NCBI RefSeq assembly: GCF_009792235.1
Contig: NZ_CP046973.1
Coordinates: forward strand, 682,001-746,000
Direction: 5' to 3'
Origin: Microcystis aeruginosa FD4
GTDB taxonomy: Bacteria > Cyanobacteriota > Cyanobacteriia > Cyanobacteriales > Microcystaceae
Length of the DNA stretch: 64,000 bases
Shown here: positions 36,191-44,675 of the stretch, piece after piece
Layout of the letters: every line of letters starts with the position of its first letter
How positions within the stretch are numbered: the stretch's first letter is position 1
The notes under the pieces: generated by a model
The model's input: only the letters and a program-made list of their open reading frames with translations
Told to the model about the DNA's origin: nothing
Databases searched by the model: none
Translations under genes and position numbers: made by a program

Positions 36191-37081
36191 CTATTCCCGA
36201 TTTTCAAAGAGTTTCTGGATACCTGCGGCAGCATCGGGCAGTTTTACCAAAGATTCGCCGATTAGAACCGCATTTGCTCCCGCTTGCTTCACTGTGGCTA
36301 GATCTGTTGCTGTGTGTAATCCCGATTCGCTGACGATCAGAATACCTTTTTCTCGCACCTGTTTGCCCCTCGCTTCTAGTAATTGGCGAGTATTGTCTAA
36401 ATCGACTTTAAATGTCTCTAAATTGCGGTTATTGATGCCGATTAGTTCGATTCCCTCAATGGCTAACACTCGATCGAATTCGGCCAGACTATGCACCTCT
36501 ACCAAAGCTGTCATCCCTAAACCCTTGACAATTTTGACAAAATATGCTAGGTCTTGATCGCTTAAAATAGCGGCAATTAAAAGGACAGCATCGGCTCCTT
36601 TAGAGCGAGCGTAGTAGATTTGATAGGGATAAAGGATAAATTCTTTGCATAATAGGGGTAAAGATACCGCTTGCCGGACGAGGCTAAGATTTTCGTAACT
36701 ACCTTGAAAAAACTTACTATCGGTTAGGACCGATAAACAAGTGGCTCCTCCCTGTTCATAGGTACGGGCGATCGCTACAGGATCAAAATCTTGGCGGATA
36801 ACTCCCTTGCTCGGGGAAGCTTTTTTCACTTCGGCAATCAAAGCGGGGTGGGTTTTACCCTGTTTTAGGGCGGCTAAAAAGTCGCAAGGTGGCGTAGTAT
36901 TGGCTATTTTTTGGCGTAATTCTAATAAAGGCAACCGTTCACGCAATTTATCGACTTCTATCTCTTTATGCCAAACGATTTCTTCTAAAATATTTTGCGG
37001 TTGTGCCTCTGGGACTTTCACCACATAACTCAAACTCTCAACTTTAACGGAAGGATTGGGGTGTTTTCTTCGGATCTGCAT
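36191..37081 (-). CDS. trpC: Indole-3-glycerol phosphate synthase
   Basis: The 296-aa TIM-barrel enzyme contains ILEEIVWHKEIEVDKLRERL, ALIAEVKKASPSKGVIRQDF, CLSVLTDSKFFQGSYENL, PLLCKEFILYPYQIYYARSK, IGINNRNLETFKVDLDNT and SESGLHTATDLATV then GANAVLIGESLVK. All standard TrpC catalytic residues (K-A-S-P-S, K in LCKEF, E, N, E, S) are visible. It makes indole-glycerol phosphate in tryptophan synthesis. The N-terminal 40 residues are an extension common in cyanobacteria. Confidence 0.96.
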   Translation of the reverse strand: MQIRRKHPNPSVKVESLSYVVKVPEAQPQNILEEIVWHKEIEVDKLRERLPLLELRQKIANTTPPCDFLAALKQGKTHPALIAEVKKASPSKGVIRQDFDPVAIARTYEQGGATCLSVLTDSKFFQGSYENLSLVRQAVSLPLLCKEFILYPYQIYYARSKGADAVLLIAAILSDQDLAYFVKIVKGLGMTALVEVHSLAEFDRVLAIEGIELIGINNRNLETFKVDLDNTRQLLEARGKQVREKGILIVSESGLHTATDLATVKQAGANAVLIGESLVKLPDAAAGIQKLFENRE

Positions 37082-37227
37082 TTTTTCACTGTCCAGAGCG
37101 TGAACAGTGATTAGTTTAACAGTGATTAGTTATCGGGAATTGAAATAGAGACGCGGCAAACCACGTCTCTACAGATATTCATCTATACTTATGTGGATAT
37201 TCCCAGTCTTCACCAATCTCCTCAAGG

Positions 37228-37440
37228 CTATTGCATAGCTTCGATCGAACGTTCTAAAATTTTATCTTGGAGTTTTCCTTCTTCTTGACGATTTTCAGTT
37301 AATAAAACCCGCGCTTTCGCAGTTCCTGCCTCCCCTTCCCCCAAAAGCTCCTCTGTACGAGTTAAGACTTTTTCTTCGAGCATTCCCTCTGCTTGTCGTT
37401 CTTGGGTTAAATTAAGACGTGCTTTTTCTTCAATATTCAT
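37228..37440 (-). CDS. Small charged protein with an internal duplication, 70 aa
   Basis: The protein starts MNIEEKARLNLTQERQAEGM. It is built from two similar halves: LTQERQAEGMLEEKVLTRTE and LTENRQEEGKLQDKILERSI. Each half is a charged helix. No membrane segment or known domain. Duplicated helical repeats with RQxEGxLxxKxLxR suggest a structural or binding role, but the function is unknown. It lies behind trpC with a repeat-free upstream region. Confidence 0.55.
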   Translation of the reverse strand: MNIEEKARLNLTQERQAEGMLEEKVLTRTEELLGEGEAGTAKARVLLTENRQEEGKLQDKILERSIEAMQ

Positions 37441-37739
37441 AAATTTATCCTTACCACAGGTGCGATCAACTTCTACCTTCAGTCTGACACAAATTTACTA
37501 TTCTGTATTATTAACTACAGAAAAATTTAGAATCTTACTGGCGAAACTGAGATTTAGGTATTTGTTCTCATTGCTTAAATGGACAGGGATCGATCGACCT
37601 AAAGCTATACAATAAAACCTATGGAACAATTCCCCGGCGTAATCAAGCTTGTATATCGGGCGAATAATTATCGATTGCCTAAACCAAGAGATTTCTTGAC
37701 ACTATCCGATTCTATCGTAATATCCTATTTGCAGAGCTT
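37441..37739. other. Intergenic stretch between divergent genes
   Basis: No gene, repeat or RNA was recognised in these 299 bases. They must hold promoters for both the small protein and the coiled-coil gene. It has one ATCGATCGACC palindrome near 37590. Confidence 0.4.
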
Positions 37740-38354
37740 ATGACCAAAGGTAATTTAAACGATCTCATCCGTACAGAAGCTAATAAAGAGGTAGAATCCC
37801 AACCCTCTCCTTCTCCCAAACGTTCTAAGGAAACTAACGCCACCCTACAGGCAAAAATTAACGACTTGACGGCAGAATTAGAAAAAACCGAGAAAAATCA
37901 GCAAACTCTCCAAGAAACAGTTATTTCTCTGGAAGAAGAACTTAAAGAACATCTGGAACTCTCTGTCAGTTTACAGCAGTTACAACAACAGACCGAGCAG
38001 TTAGAATCTGTCCTCTCGGAAAAAACTACTTTGCTGGCACAATTATCGAGTCAATTAAGTCAATCCCAGACGGAATTAACCGAGAAAAAACAGTTAATTG
38101 AAAAACTATCGAGTCAATTAAGCAAGACAGAAACAGAACTGACTGAGAAAAAACAGTTAATTGAAAAATTATATAATCAAATTAAAACCCTAGAAAATAG
38201 TCCCACCCCCACCCCTGAACCGTCAGCAATTACCAAACTATTGCCTAAGAAACCCAGTCTTTATAACTTTGAAATGGCCACTTTAGCCCGTTATATTGCC
38301 CCCAATCCTACCCCGACAGAGTTAACGGATTCCGATATCGGTTGGTTCGATTAA
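37740..38354 (+). CDS. Coiled-coil protein, 204 aa
   Basis: It starts at ATG 37740, MTKGNLNDLIRTEANKEVES. Residues about 35-150 form an unbroken coiled coil with a repeated segment: LTEKKQLIEKLSSQLS recurs as LTEKKQLIEKLYNQIK. The C-terminal 45 residues are a separate conserved-looking tail (KPSLYNFEMATLARYIAPNP ending DIGWFD). No membrane part. The next gene begins 2 bases after its stop, so the two are an operon. Function is unknown; a scaffold or DNA-associated role is a guess only. Confidence 0.7.
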   Translation: MTKGNLNDLIRTEANKEVESQPSPSPKRSKETNATLQAKINDLTAELEKTEKNQQTLQETVISLEEELKEHLELSVSLQQLQQQTEQLESVLSEKTTLLAQLSSQLSQSQTELTEKKQLIEKLSSQLSKTETELTEKKQLIEKLYNQIKTLENSPTPTPEPSAITKLLPKKPSLYNFEMATLARYIAPNPTPTELTDSDIGWFD

Positions 38355-38356
38355 TT

Positions 38357-38647
38357 ATGGCTAGTAAAAATCAAGAACAACAACATCCACAGGAAAGACT
38401 CGATCGCCCGATTGTTGATCAGCTACTGCAATCAGAACCTAATGATTTAAACTTAGCTGAATGCGCTCGTTTACGCATACGTTATCAAAACTTTCCGGGA
38501 GCAAGAGAAATCCAAAGAGATTTAGATTTAATCCTAGAAAAATGGCAGTTAGATGAAGCCAGTTTATGGGCAAAAACTCGACAACTGCACAGTCATGGAC
38601 AAGTGTATCAAATTCGCCAAACCGAGGAGCAACAGGATTGGAGTTAA
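38357..38647 (+). CDS. DUF3288 family protein
   Basis: The 96-aa protein starts MASKNQEQQHPQERLDRPIV at ATG 38357. It matches the cyanobacterial DUF3288 pattern: DRPIVDQLLQSEPNDLNLAE, ARLRIRYQNFPGAREIQRDL and a W-x-L-x-E region (KWQLDEASLWAKTRQLHSHG). Function unknown. The 2-base gap to the coiled-coil gene suggests a translation-coupled pair that may act together. Confidence 0.8.
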   Translation: MASKNQEQQHPQERLDRPIVDQLLQSEPNDLNLAECARLRIRYQNFPGAREIQRDLDLILEKWQLDEASLWAKTRQLHSHGQVYQIRQTEEQQDWS

Positions 38648-38808
38648 ATTAAGCTATAGGGTTGAAAAAAACACTTGTTCCCTTTCACCTTATCTCAGAA
38701 AATAATATTATTGTAGGGGCGAATTGCCTTCGCCCTCTTTTAATAACTGCTGCTGCTCACCTATAGGTGAGAAAAAGTCACAAATAGGAGATGCACCAAA
38801 AATCAAAC

Positions 38809-39714
38809 CTATAATTTGATTTTATCTAATAATCTCTGCAAAGGATTTTTGGGTTTACTTGCTGGCGGATCTGCGGGGGGATTAGGATCATCTAGATAAC
38901 GATAATATTTCCAGATATCCCAGTAAGGACATCCCGGTTCAATGCGAATTCCTGCCCAATGTAAATATTTTAAGGGCTGATTTAATCTCGGATCGATTAA
39001 GATATTCCCCTGACGTTGAAAATGAGAACTTCCCCCCCAATTTCCCGCTTGACAACCCGGAGCGCGGACAATATTAAATCGATTGGGAACTCGTTTGAGA
39101 ATGGTATAATTAATAATCGGTTGATCGGAGGTTTTTTGAGAAAAATCAAAATATTCTGGATGAGCGGCACATTCTTGAAAAGCACTATATAATTCCTGTT
39201 CTGAGAACAGATTCTTTTTACTAGCCCAAAAACCACCGTTAAACATCCCAGTTAGATCATTTTCTGTGAAAATTCCTTGTTCTACAACAATCGAATTAAA
39301 GACATCAGCAATCCCTTTTTTGTGTTGGTAATCACAGCAGAGAAAATCGTAGGTATCGAGGAAATTTAGATTATCTATTATTTTTTCAAAAACCACGATA
39401 TCGGTATCGATATAAAGAAATTGATCTAGTTCTCCAAACCAACACACCTGCTTGCGAAATTGATTGGGACGAGCAAAGAATTTTTCTCCAAAAATATCAT
39501 AGATTTTTTGTGCCAATTCTTCCACTAATTGCAGTTCGGGATAGAGAATAACCCCGTATTTTGCGGACAATAAATCGGCAATTTTTTGATAATTATTGTC
39601 GTAGGGAATCAAGATCACGGGAGAATCGGGATCGTACAAGCGAATACTATTCATTAATGCGATCGCCTGATCGATAACTCGATCGTTAGCGGTAATGTAA
39701 ATTCCTCGCTTCAT
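38809..39714 (-). CDS. Npun_R2821/R2822-type glycosyltransferase (GT-A, GT8-like)
   Basis: The protein of about 301 aa starts MKRGIYITANDRVIDQAIAL at 39714; an upstream ATG at 39741 adds nine residues. It has a nucleotide-sugar fold with PVILIPYDNN, and the metal-binding DxD as FLYIDTDIVVFEKI. Further blocks are MFNGGFWASKKNLFSEQELY and KYLHWAGIRIEPGCPYWDIW. These match the cyanobacterial Npun_R2821/R2822 glycosyltransferase family. Acceptor unknown. Single gene. Confidence 0.8.
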   Translation of the reverse strand: MKRGIYITANDRVIDQAIALMNSIRLYDPDSPVILIPYDNNYQKIADLLSAKYGVILYPELQLVEELAQKIYDIFGEKFFARPNQFRKQVCWFGELDQFLYIDTDIVVFEKIIDNLNFLDTYDFLCCDYQHKKGIADVFNSIVVEQGIFTENDLTGMFNGGFWASKKNLFSEQELYSAFQECAAHPEYFDFSQKTSDQPIINYTILKRVPNRFNIVRAPGCQAGNWGGSSHFQRQGNILIDPRLNQPLKYLHWAGIRIEPGCPYWDIWKYYRYLDDPNPPADPPASKPKNPLQRLLDKIKL

Positions 39715-40098
39715 AAATATTTTTGGGGTAAGAGTTAGCAATAATTATAATTACTTCCAGGAACAAGGACTAGAGATTTTTTTGGGGTATCAACCTTTTT
39801 AGCCGTTAGCCGTCAGCCTAAATCTTGTTTAAAAGTTATAGGAGAGTGGGGAGCGCCGGAGCTGCGGAGCAGCAAGCGGGGAGCAGGCTGATATATTTGT
39901 AATAATTTAAGAGTCACTGATAATTGCTGATTGTCGGTATTTCTGCAAATGCGAGATGCAGGCGTAGGAACGGACTGGGACTGCTATTCTTCGGTTCTAT
40001 AACAACTGTCCAGACAACTTGAGTCATTGAACCAAGAATCCTCGTCCATTTTACGGCAGGGAGTGTCAAAATAAGAAACAAAACCCTCAGCGATCGAT
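39715..40098. other. Intergenic stretch with an orphan IS200/605-like end
   Basis: TTGAACCAAGAATCCTCGTC (40028-40047), CATTTTACGGCAGGGAG and GTGTCAA resemble the right end of tnpB elements, in which CCCCGTC...GGCGGGGAGTGTCAA forms a hairpin. Here the stem is imperfect, so this is a relic. Further left is GGGGAGCGCCGGAGCTGCGGAGC-type GC-rich text at about 39849-39885. No gene seen. Confidence 0.45.
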
Positions 40099-41292
40099 AT
40101 GACTGACTCAAGCCCAAAAATTTGTATTCTCGGTGGTGGTTTTGGTGGACTCTATACTGCTTTACGTTTGAGTCAATTGCCTTGGCAGGATCAATACCCC
40201 CCCCAAATTACCTTAATTGATAAAAGCGATCGCTTTTTATTTTCTCCACTTCTCTACGAATTAGTCACCTCAGAACTGCAATCCTGGGAAATTGCTCCCC
40301 CTTTCAGCGAATTACTCGCCAATACCCCCGTTGAATTCCAACAGGGAACCGTCACGGCGATCGATGTTAATAATCATAAAATAACCCTTGACAATCAAAA
40401 CGATATATGCTATGACCGTCTCGTCATCGCCCTCGGTGGTCAATCCTCCCTTGACTTCCTACCCGGGGCCAGAACCGACGCTATCCCCTTTCGGAGTCTA
40501 GAGGATGCCTATCGTCTTCGGGATCGACTCAAAACCCTAGAACAATCCGAGCGCGATAAAATTCGGGTTGCCATTATCGGGGGCGGTTATAGCGGCGTAG
40601 AATTAGCCTGTAAGCTGGCCGATCGCCTCGGAGAAAGAGGAAGAATTCGTCTGATCGAAAGAAACCCCGATATTCTCGCCCTTTCTCCTCAATTTAACCG
40701 CGACACCGCCAAAAAAGCCCTAGAAAAACGTCTAGTTTGGTTAGACCTAGAAACCACCGTCGCCGACATCCAAGCTGATCGCCTCTCCCTTGACTACAAG
40801 GGACAGATAGACAATATCCCCGTTGATCTAATACTCTGGACCGTTAGCCCGATCGCCTCTCCACTGATCGCTAATTTGCCCCTAGCACATAATGAGCGCA
40901 AATTACTAAAAGTTAATCAATATTTACAAACTGTCGAAAACCCCAGTATCTACGCGATCGGCGATGCGGCCGATAGTCGCGACCAAGAGGATAAACCATA
41001 CGCTGCCACGGCCCAAGTGGCCCTTCAACAGTCCGACTACTGCGCTTGGAATATTTGGGCGAGTTTCCACAATAAACCGGCTTTACCCTTCCGTTATCAA
41101 CCTTTAGGCGAAATGTTGACCCTCGGAGTCGATGAAGCTACTATTAGCGGTTTGGGACTAGAATTAGCAGGTCCCCTTGCCCATCTTACCCGTCGCTTAG
41201 TCTATCTCTACCGTCTGCCCACCCTTAACCATCAAATCGCCGTAGCATTCAACTGGATTGCCCAACCGCTTCTATCCCTCATCTCTGAGTAG
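40099..41292 (+). CDS. Type II NAD(P)H dehydrogenase (Ndb-type)
   Basis: The 397-aa flavoprotein starts MTDSSPKICILGGGFGGLYT. It has two dinucleotide folds: KICILGGGFGGLYTALRL for FAD and RVAIIGGGYSGVELACKLAD for NAD(P)H. The FAD-closing block is SIYAIGDAADSRDQEDKPYA. This is the NDH-2 layout. Among the cyanobacterial NdbA, B and C forms the length and GGFGGLYTALRL start are closest to NdbB, which reduces demethylphylloquinone; that is tentative. Peripheral membrane protein feeding electrons to quinone. Intact. Confidence 0.88.
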   Translation: MTDSSPKICILGGGFGGLYTALRLSQLPWQDQYPPQITLIDKSDRFLFSPLLYELVTSELQSWEIAPPFSELLANTPVEFQQGTVTAIDVNNHKITLDNQNDICYDRLVIALGGQSSLDFLPGARTDAIPFRSLEDAYRLRDRLKTLEQSERDKIRVAIIGGGYSGVELACKLADRLGERGRIRLIERNPDILALSPQFNRDTAKKALEKRLVWLDLETTVADIQADRLSLDYKGQIDNIPVDLILWTVSPIASPLIANLPLAHNERKLLKVNQYLQTVENPSIYAIGDAADSRDQEDKPYAATAQVALQQSDYCAWNIWASFHNKPALPFRYQPLGEMLTLGVDEATISGLGLELAGPLAHLTRRLVYLYRLPTLNHQIAVAFNWIAQPLLSLISE

Positions 41293-41401
41293 CAGTTGCA
41301 GGGATGGGGGAGAATTAAAGTGGCTTTTTTTACTCTAGTTACTTGTCACTCTGATTGCTATATTGGCTGTATCAATTACCCTCCTAATTTACAAAACAAT
41401 T

Positions 41402-42225
41402 ATGAGCATTAAAAGCCAGCTGAAAAATTTGATTCATGAATTGAGTCTTCAGACTTACAAGAAAGTTTCCCCCGATTCCTTCCCTGCTGGTTGGGAGCTG
41501 GCCTCAGATATAGAAAGAATTTGTCATCACCAGCAACCAAGGATTATTTTTGATGTCGGTGCTAATATTGGACAAACAGGTAGTTACTTTCATCAAAAAT
41601 TTCCTCAAGCTGATATTCTTTGTTTCGAGCCAATCAAGGAAACTTTTGCCCAATTATCTCAAAAATTTGCTGATAATCAGCGAATTCGCTGTTTTCCGAT
41701 CGCGTTAGGCGAGCAACCTTCAGAAAAAACAATTATCTTAAACTCTAATTCTCAACAAAACTCCCTCACCGATGCCTTAAACCGGCCCATAGACGAGAAT
41801 CAAGGCCAATCAACCGACAAAACAGAAACAATTACAATTGATAGCTTAGATAATTTTTGTCGAGATCAGGGGATAGATAGGATAGACCTGCTAAAAATGG
41901 ATACAGAGGGGGATCTTCTGGTTTCTGTGTGGAAACGAGGTCTATACTGATAGTTTCTTCGACAAAATAGTCCTAAAAGTGTTGCCCGATAAGCATTTCA
42001 CGATTCCATAAGCAAAAATTATCACACAAAGTCGAGAAGAGCCCAGAGGGTTATGAGCTACAGGTTTTAGCTGGAGCAACCAATTTTCTAGAAGAGAGAA
42101 AAATTGCCATGATTCTTTCAGAAGTTGGATTTCGTCCCTCCGATTTTCGCCATACATTTTTTACAAAAATTTACGACAAATTGTATTAAAAAGGCTTTCG
42201 TTTTAATGGTCTATACGATTTATCC
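41402..42225 (+). pseudogene. FkbM-family methyltransferase, interrupted by a MITE
   Basis: It starts MSIKSQLKNLIHELSLQTYK and carries the SAM motif IIFDVGANIGQTGSYFHQKF, CFEPIKETFAQLSQKF and IDLLKMDTEG. There a 133-bp MITE (41911-42043) splits the gene. After it the frame resumes EGYELQVLAGATNFLEERKI, AMILSEVGFRPSDF and DKLY, then an in-frame TAA and KGFRFNGLYDLS, cut by another MITE at 42226. So the gene is broken three ways: insertion, nonsense codon and 3' loss. FkbM proteins methylate sugars or natural products. Confidence 0.88.
41911..42043. repeat. MITE with ISL3-like ends inside fkbM
   Basis: The 133-bp insert begins GGATCTTCTGGTTTCTGTGT and, on the other strand, ends GGCTCTTCTCGACTTTGTGT; the ends match at most positions. 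It is flanked by CAGAGGG on both sides (41904-41910 and 42044-42050), a 7-bp target duplication. GGCTCTTC-type termini are typical of ISL3 elements (normally 8-bp duplications). Removing it restores the codons for DTEGYE. Confidence 0.85.
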
Positions 42226-42323
42226 TATAGCGGTATGCAGTCGAATGAGGTATACTGCAACAAGCTATAAGTCAGTCTAGGCAAGACGATGGTCTGTATC
42301 TCACTCAAGCGAATACCGCTATA
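42226..42323 (-). repeat. MITE-2, second copy (98 bp, inverted relative to 24340)
   Basis: It begins TATAGCGGTATGCAGTCGAA and ends GCGAATACCGCTATA; it is the reverse complement of the 24340-24437 copy. It cuts off the end of the fkbM relic and abuts MITE-3 through ATT. Confidence 0.85.
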
Positions 42324-42326
42324 ATT

Positions 42327-42542
42327 AGGGTTTGCTGAATAAATCTAAAAACCTTGTTGGGTAAGACTTTTAGACTTTTGGGAAATCAAAAAGGGCCTTA
42401 GCTAGGAGGGAGCGGGGGGAAAATTCCTGGACTTTTTCCCTGAAAATTAGCTAATTTACCAGATGAAAATGGGGAAAACCCTACACCCTACACCCTACAC
42501 CCCACACCCTACCCCCACGAGAAACTTTTTGCTGCAGACCCT
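42327..42542 (+). repeat. MITE-3, second copy (216 bp)
   Basis: Ends are AGGGTTTGC and GCAGACCCT, flanked by AATT at 42323-42326 and 42543-42546. Internally it carries ACCCTACACCCTACACC-type repeats. It is the reverse complement, with some divergence, of the copy inside the IS1 transposase at 6626. Confidence 0.9.
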
Positions 42543-42546
42543 AATT

Positions 42547-42761
42547 AGGGTTTGCAGCAAAAAGTACGGGCGAAGCATTCGGATAGAAAATCTATGGTTT
42601 CACCGATAGGTTATTGCCCGAATGCTTCGCCCCTACAGGACGCGGGCCGATGAAGACGCAAGGTTTTGAAGCACGATTCTCTCAAAATCTTGCACCTGTT
42701 TCGCTCGTAAAGCCACAAAACCCTTACCTTGCCTACATTTCACATTTATTCAGCAAGTCCT
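42547..42761 (+). repeat. MITE-1 copy (215 bp)
   Basis: It starts AGGGTTTGCAGCAAAAAG four bases after the end of MITE-3, so the AATT between them is shared. It ends TTTATTCAGCAAGTCCT. It holds the GGGCGAAGCATTCGG hairpin. Its end differs from the tandem 24-kb copies (CAAGTCCT against CCAGCCCT). Confidence 0.9.
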
Positions 42762-42848
42762 AATAGGGGTCTCAAGACCCCCTAGCGGCCACCGAGAAAC
42801 TCACCAGCTAAGTATTTTTACTCAAGTCTCTGGCGGGGGACAGCTTAT

Positions 42849-42875
42849 GTGACAGTTGAGGGTGCGGAATGTGGG
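42849..42875 (+). repeat. Solo terminal inverted repeat of the IS1634-type element
   Basis: GTGACAGTTGAGGGTGCGGA followed by ATGTGGG is identical over 27 bases to the right end of the IS at 55799-55825. Nothing of the transposase is nearby, so this is a scar of a deleted copy or one end of a non-autonomous derivative. The surrounding 42762-43104 holds only repeats and the thiE leader, with AAGGGGGGA-type phrases near 43020. Confidence 0.75.
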
Positions 42876-43104
42876 TTTTTGCCCCGGTTGCCACGATGGT
42901 CTGGTATTTGCTTTAATTGTTCTAGAAGGAGCATTTTCTACAGTAGCCTCTTTACTTACACTCTGTAGTTTACTCCTTCTCTTTTTTTATGAAATCACCC
43001 TGCCTTGCCCCCCTTAAAAAGGGGGGAAAACCCTGAAAGTTGCCTTTTCCAAGGGGGATTGAGGGGGATTCAAATTGGCTGATGGCTATAATAACTCCAC
43101 GCAA

Positions 43105-44121
43105 ATGAAACTAGAAACCACGGCGATTAAACGGATTCTCGATGCTAACCTTGACCGCGCTAGAGAAGGACTGCGAATTATCGAAGAATGGTGTCGTTTT
43201 GGCTTAGATAATCCCGATTTAGCCCAAGAATGTAAAGAAATGCGCCATCAATTAGCTAGTTGGCACTCGATCGATCTTAAACGACATCGGGACACAGCGG
43301 GCGATATCGGCAGGGATTTAAGCCATCCGAGGGAAGAAATCCGGGAGACTGTCGAGGAACTGCTGCAAGCAAATCTCGCTCGCGTACAGGAGGCTTTCAG
43401 GGTTTTAGAAGAATACGGTAAACTCTATGATCTAGAGCTAGGGATAGCCTGTAAACAGCTACGCTATCGCGTGTATCAGCTAGAGAGTAAACTATTAATC
43501 TCTCCACCTCTGGAAAAACTGAAAGCATCTCCCCTCTATCTAGTCACTTCTCCTGCCGAAAATCTCCTAGAAATCGTCGAATTAGCCCTAAAAGGAGGTT
43601 TAAAATTGGTTCAGTACCGCCATAAAACCGCCGCTGATACCATTCGTTTAGAAGAGGCCGCTAAACTGTGTGAGTTATGCCACCGTTACGATGCTTTGTT
43701 TATTATGAACGATCGCGTCGATATTGCTCAGGCCATTCATGCTGATGGTGTTCACCTCGGCCAACAGGATCTACCGATTTCCCTAGCGCGGCAATTTCTC
43801 GGTCCTGGAGCAATTATCGGCCGGTCCACCACTAATCCCCAAGAGATGGCCAAAGCAATCCAAGAAAAGGCCGATTATGTGGGAGTCGGTCCAGTTTATG
43901 CCACCCCCACCAAAGCGGGAAAAACCCCCGCAGGATTGGAATACGTCCGTTATGCGCGGGAAAATTGCCCTTTACCCTGGTTTGCGATCGGTGGTATTGA
44001 TAGTAGTAACATTAAAGAGGTTTTAGAGGCAGGAGCGCAACGGGTGGCTGTAGTTCGGGCCATCATGGAAGCGCAGCACCCCGATGTGGTGACACAACAA
44101 TTATTAAACCAATTAAAGTAG
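43105..44121 (+). CDS. thiE: Thiamine-phosphate synthase with N-terminal ThiD2-like domain
   Basis: The product of about 338 aa probably starts MKLETTAIKRILDANLDRAR at 43105. Residues 1-130 form the helical extension typical of cyanobacteria (EGLRIIEEWCRFGLDNPDLA, RHRDTAGDIGRDLSHPREE). The C-terminal ThiE TIM barrel has YLVTSPAENLLEIVELALKG, LVQYRHKTAADT, FIMNDRVDIAQAIHADGVHL and YVGVGPVYATPTKAGKTPAG then FAIGGIDSSNI. It joins HMP-PP and the thiazole phosphate to give thiamine phosphate. thiS follows 311 bases downstream across a repeat. Confidence 0.93.
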   Translation: MKLETTAIKRILDANLDRAREGLRIIEEWCRFGLDNPDLAQECKEMRHQLASWHSIDLKRHRDTAGDIGRDLSHPREEIRETVEELLQANLARVQEAFRVLEEYGKLYDLELGIACKQLRYRVYQLESKLLISPPLEKLKASPLYLVTSPAENLLEIVELALKGGLKLVQYRHKTAADTIRLEEAAKLCELCHRYDALFIMNDRVDIAQAIHADGVHLGQQDLPISLARQFLGPGAIIGRSTTNPQEMAKAIQEKADYVGVGPVYATPTKAGKTPAGLEYVRYARENCPLPWFAIGGIDSSNIKEVLEAGAQRVAVVRAIMEAQHPDVVTQQLLNQLK

Positions 44122-44129
44122 GGAACGGG

Positions 44130-44365
44130 GGTGGGGTGTAGGGTGTAGGGTGTAGGGTGTAGGGAAATGGGGAAATGGGGAAATGGGGAAATGGGGAAAT
44201 GGGGAAATGGGGAAATGGGGAAATGGGGGAATGGGGAAATGGGGAAATGGGGGAATGGGGAAATGGGGAAATGGGGAAATGGGGGAATGGGGAAATGGGG
44301 AAATGGGGAAATGGGGAATTTCAACTAATACCCCAAAACCCTAAAACCCTAAAACCCTAAAACCC
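44130..44365. repeat. Composite tandem repeat, fourth copy (inverted)
   Basis: GGGTGTAGGGTGTAGGG units, then about nineteen GGGGAAAT/GGGGGAAT octamers (44164-44318), then AATTTCAACTAATACCCC and CCCTAAAACCCT units. The reverse complement has the same order as the other three copies: GGGTTTTA array, TTAGTTGAAATT, CCCCATTT array. It separates thiE from thiS. Confidence 0.9.
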
Positions 44366-44432
44366 CAACTCTCAACTCCTGTCTCCTGAATACTGACTCC
44401 TCCGATTAATTCATTTGTTCATATCCAAATCC

Positions 44433-44642
44433 ATGTCAGAAATAACCTTGCAAATCAACGGCAAAACTCAAACCTGTTTACCCGCAACTAAACTACCGCA
44501 AATGTTAGAAAATTTGGGCATGAATCCTCGGTTAGTGGCAGTGGAATATAACGGAGAAATCCTCCATCGTCAGTATTGGGAAAACACGGAAATCAAGGAG
44601 GGGGATAAATTAGAAATTGTTACTATTGTCGGAGGGGGATAA
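44433..44642 (+). CDS. thiS: Sulfur carrier protein ThiS
   Basis: The 69-aa protein starts MSEITLQINGKTQTCLPATK and ends VTIVGGG. The ubiquitin-like fold and the C-terminal Gly-Gly, which is adenylated and thiocarboxylated for thiazole synthesis, are clear; one extra Gly follows. The upstream in-frame ATG at 44415 would add six residues not typical of the family. anmK starts 33 bases later. Confidence 0.93.
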   Translation: MSEITLQINGKTQTCLPATKLPQMLENLGMNPRLVAVEYNGEILHRQYWENTEIKEGDKLEIVTIVGGG

Positions 44643-44675
44643 AATAATCAACAATCGACACTTGAGGGAAAAAAC

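Noticed and set aside
44164..44360. Open frames in both strands through the octamer array
   Set aside because: Same tandem repeat read in different frames; not genes.
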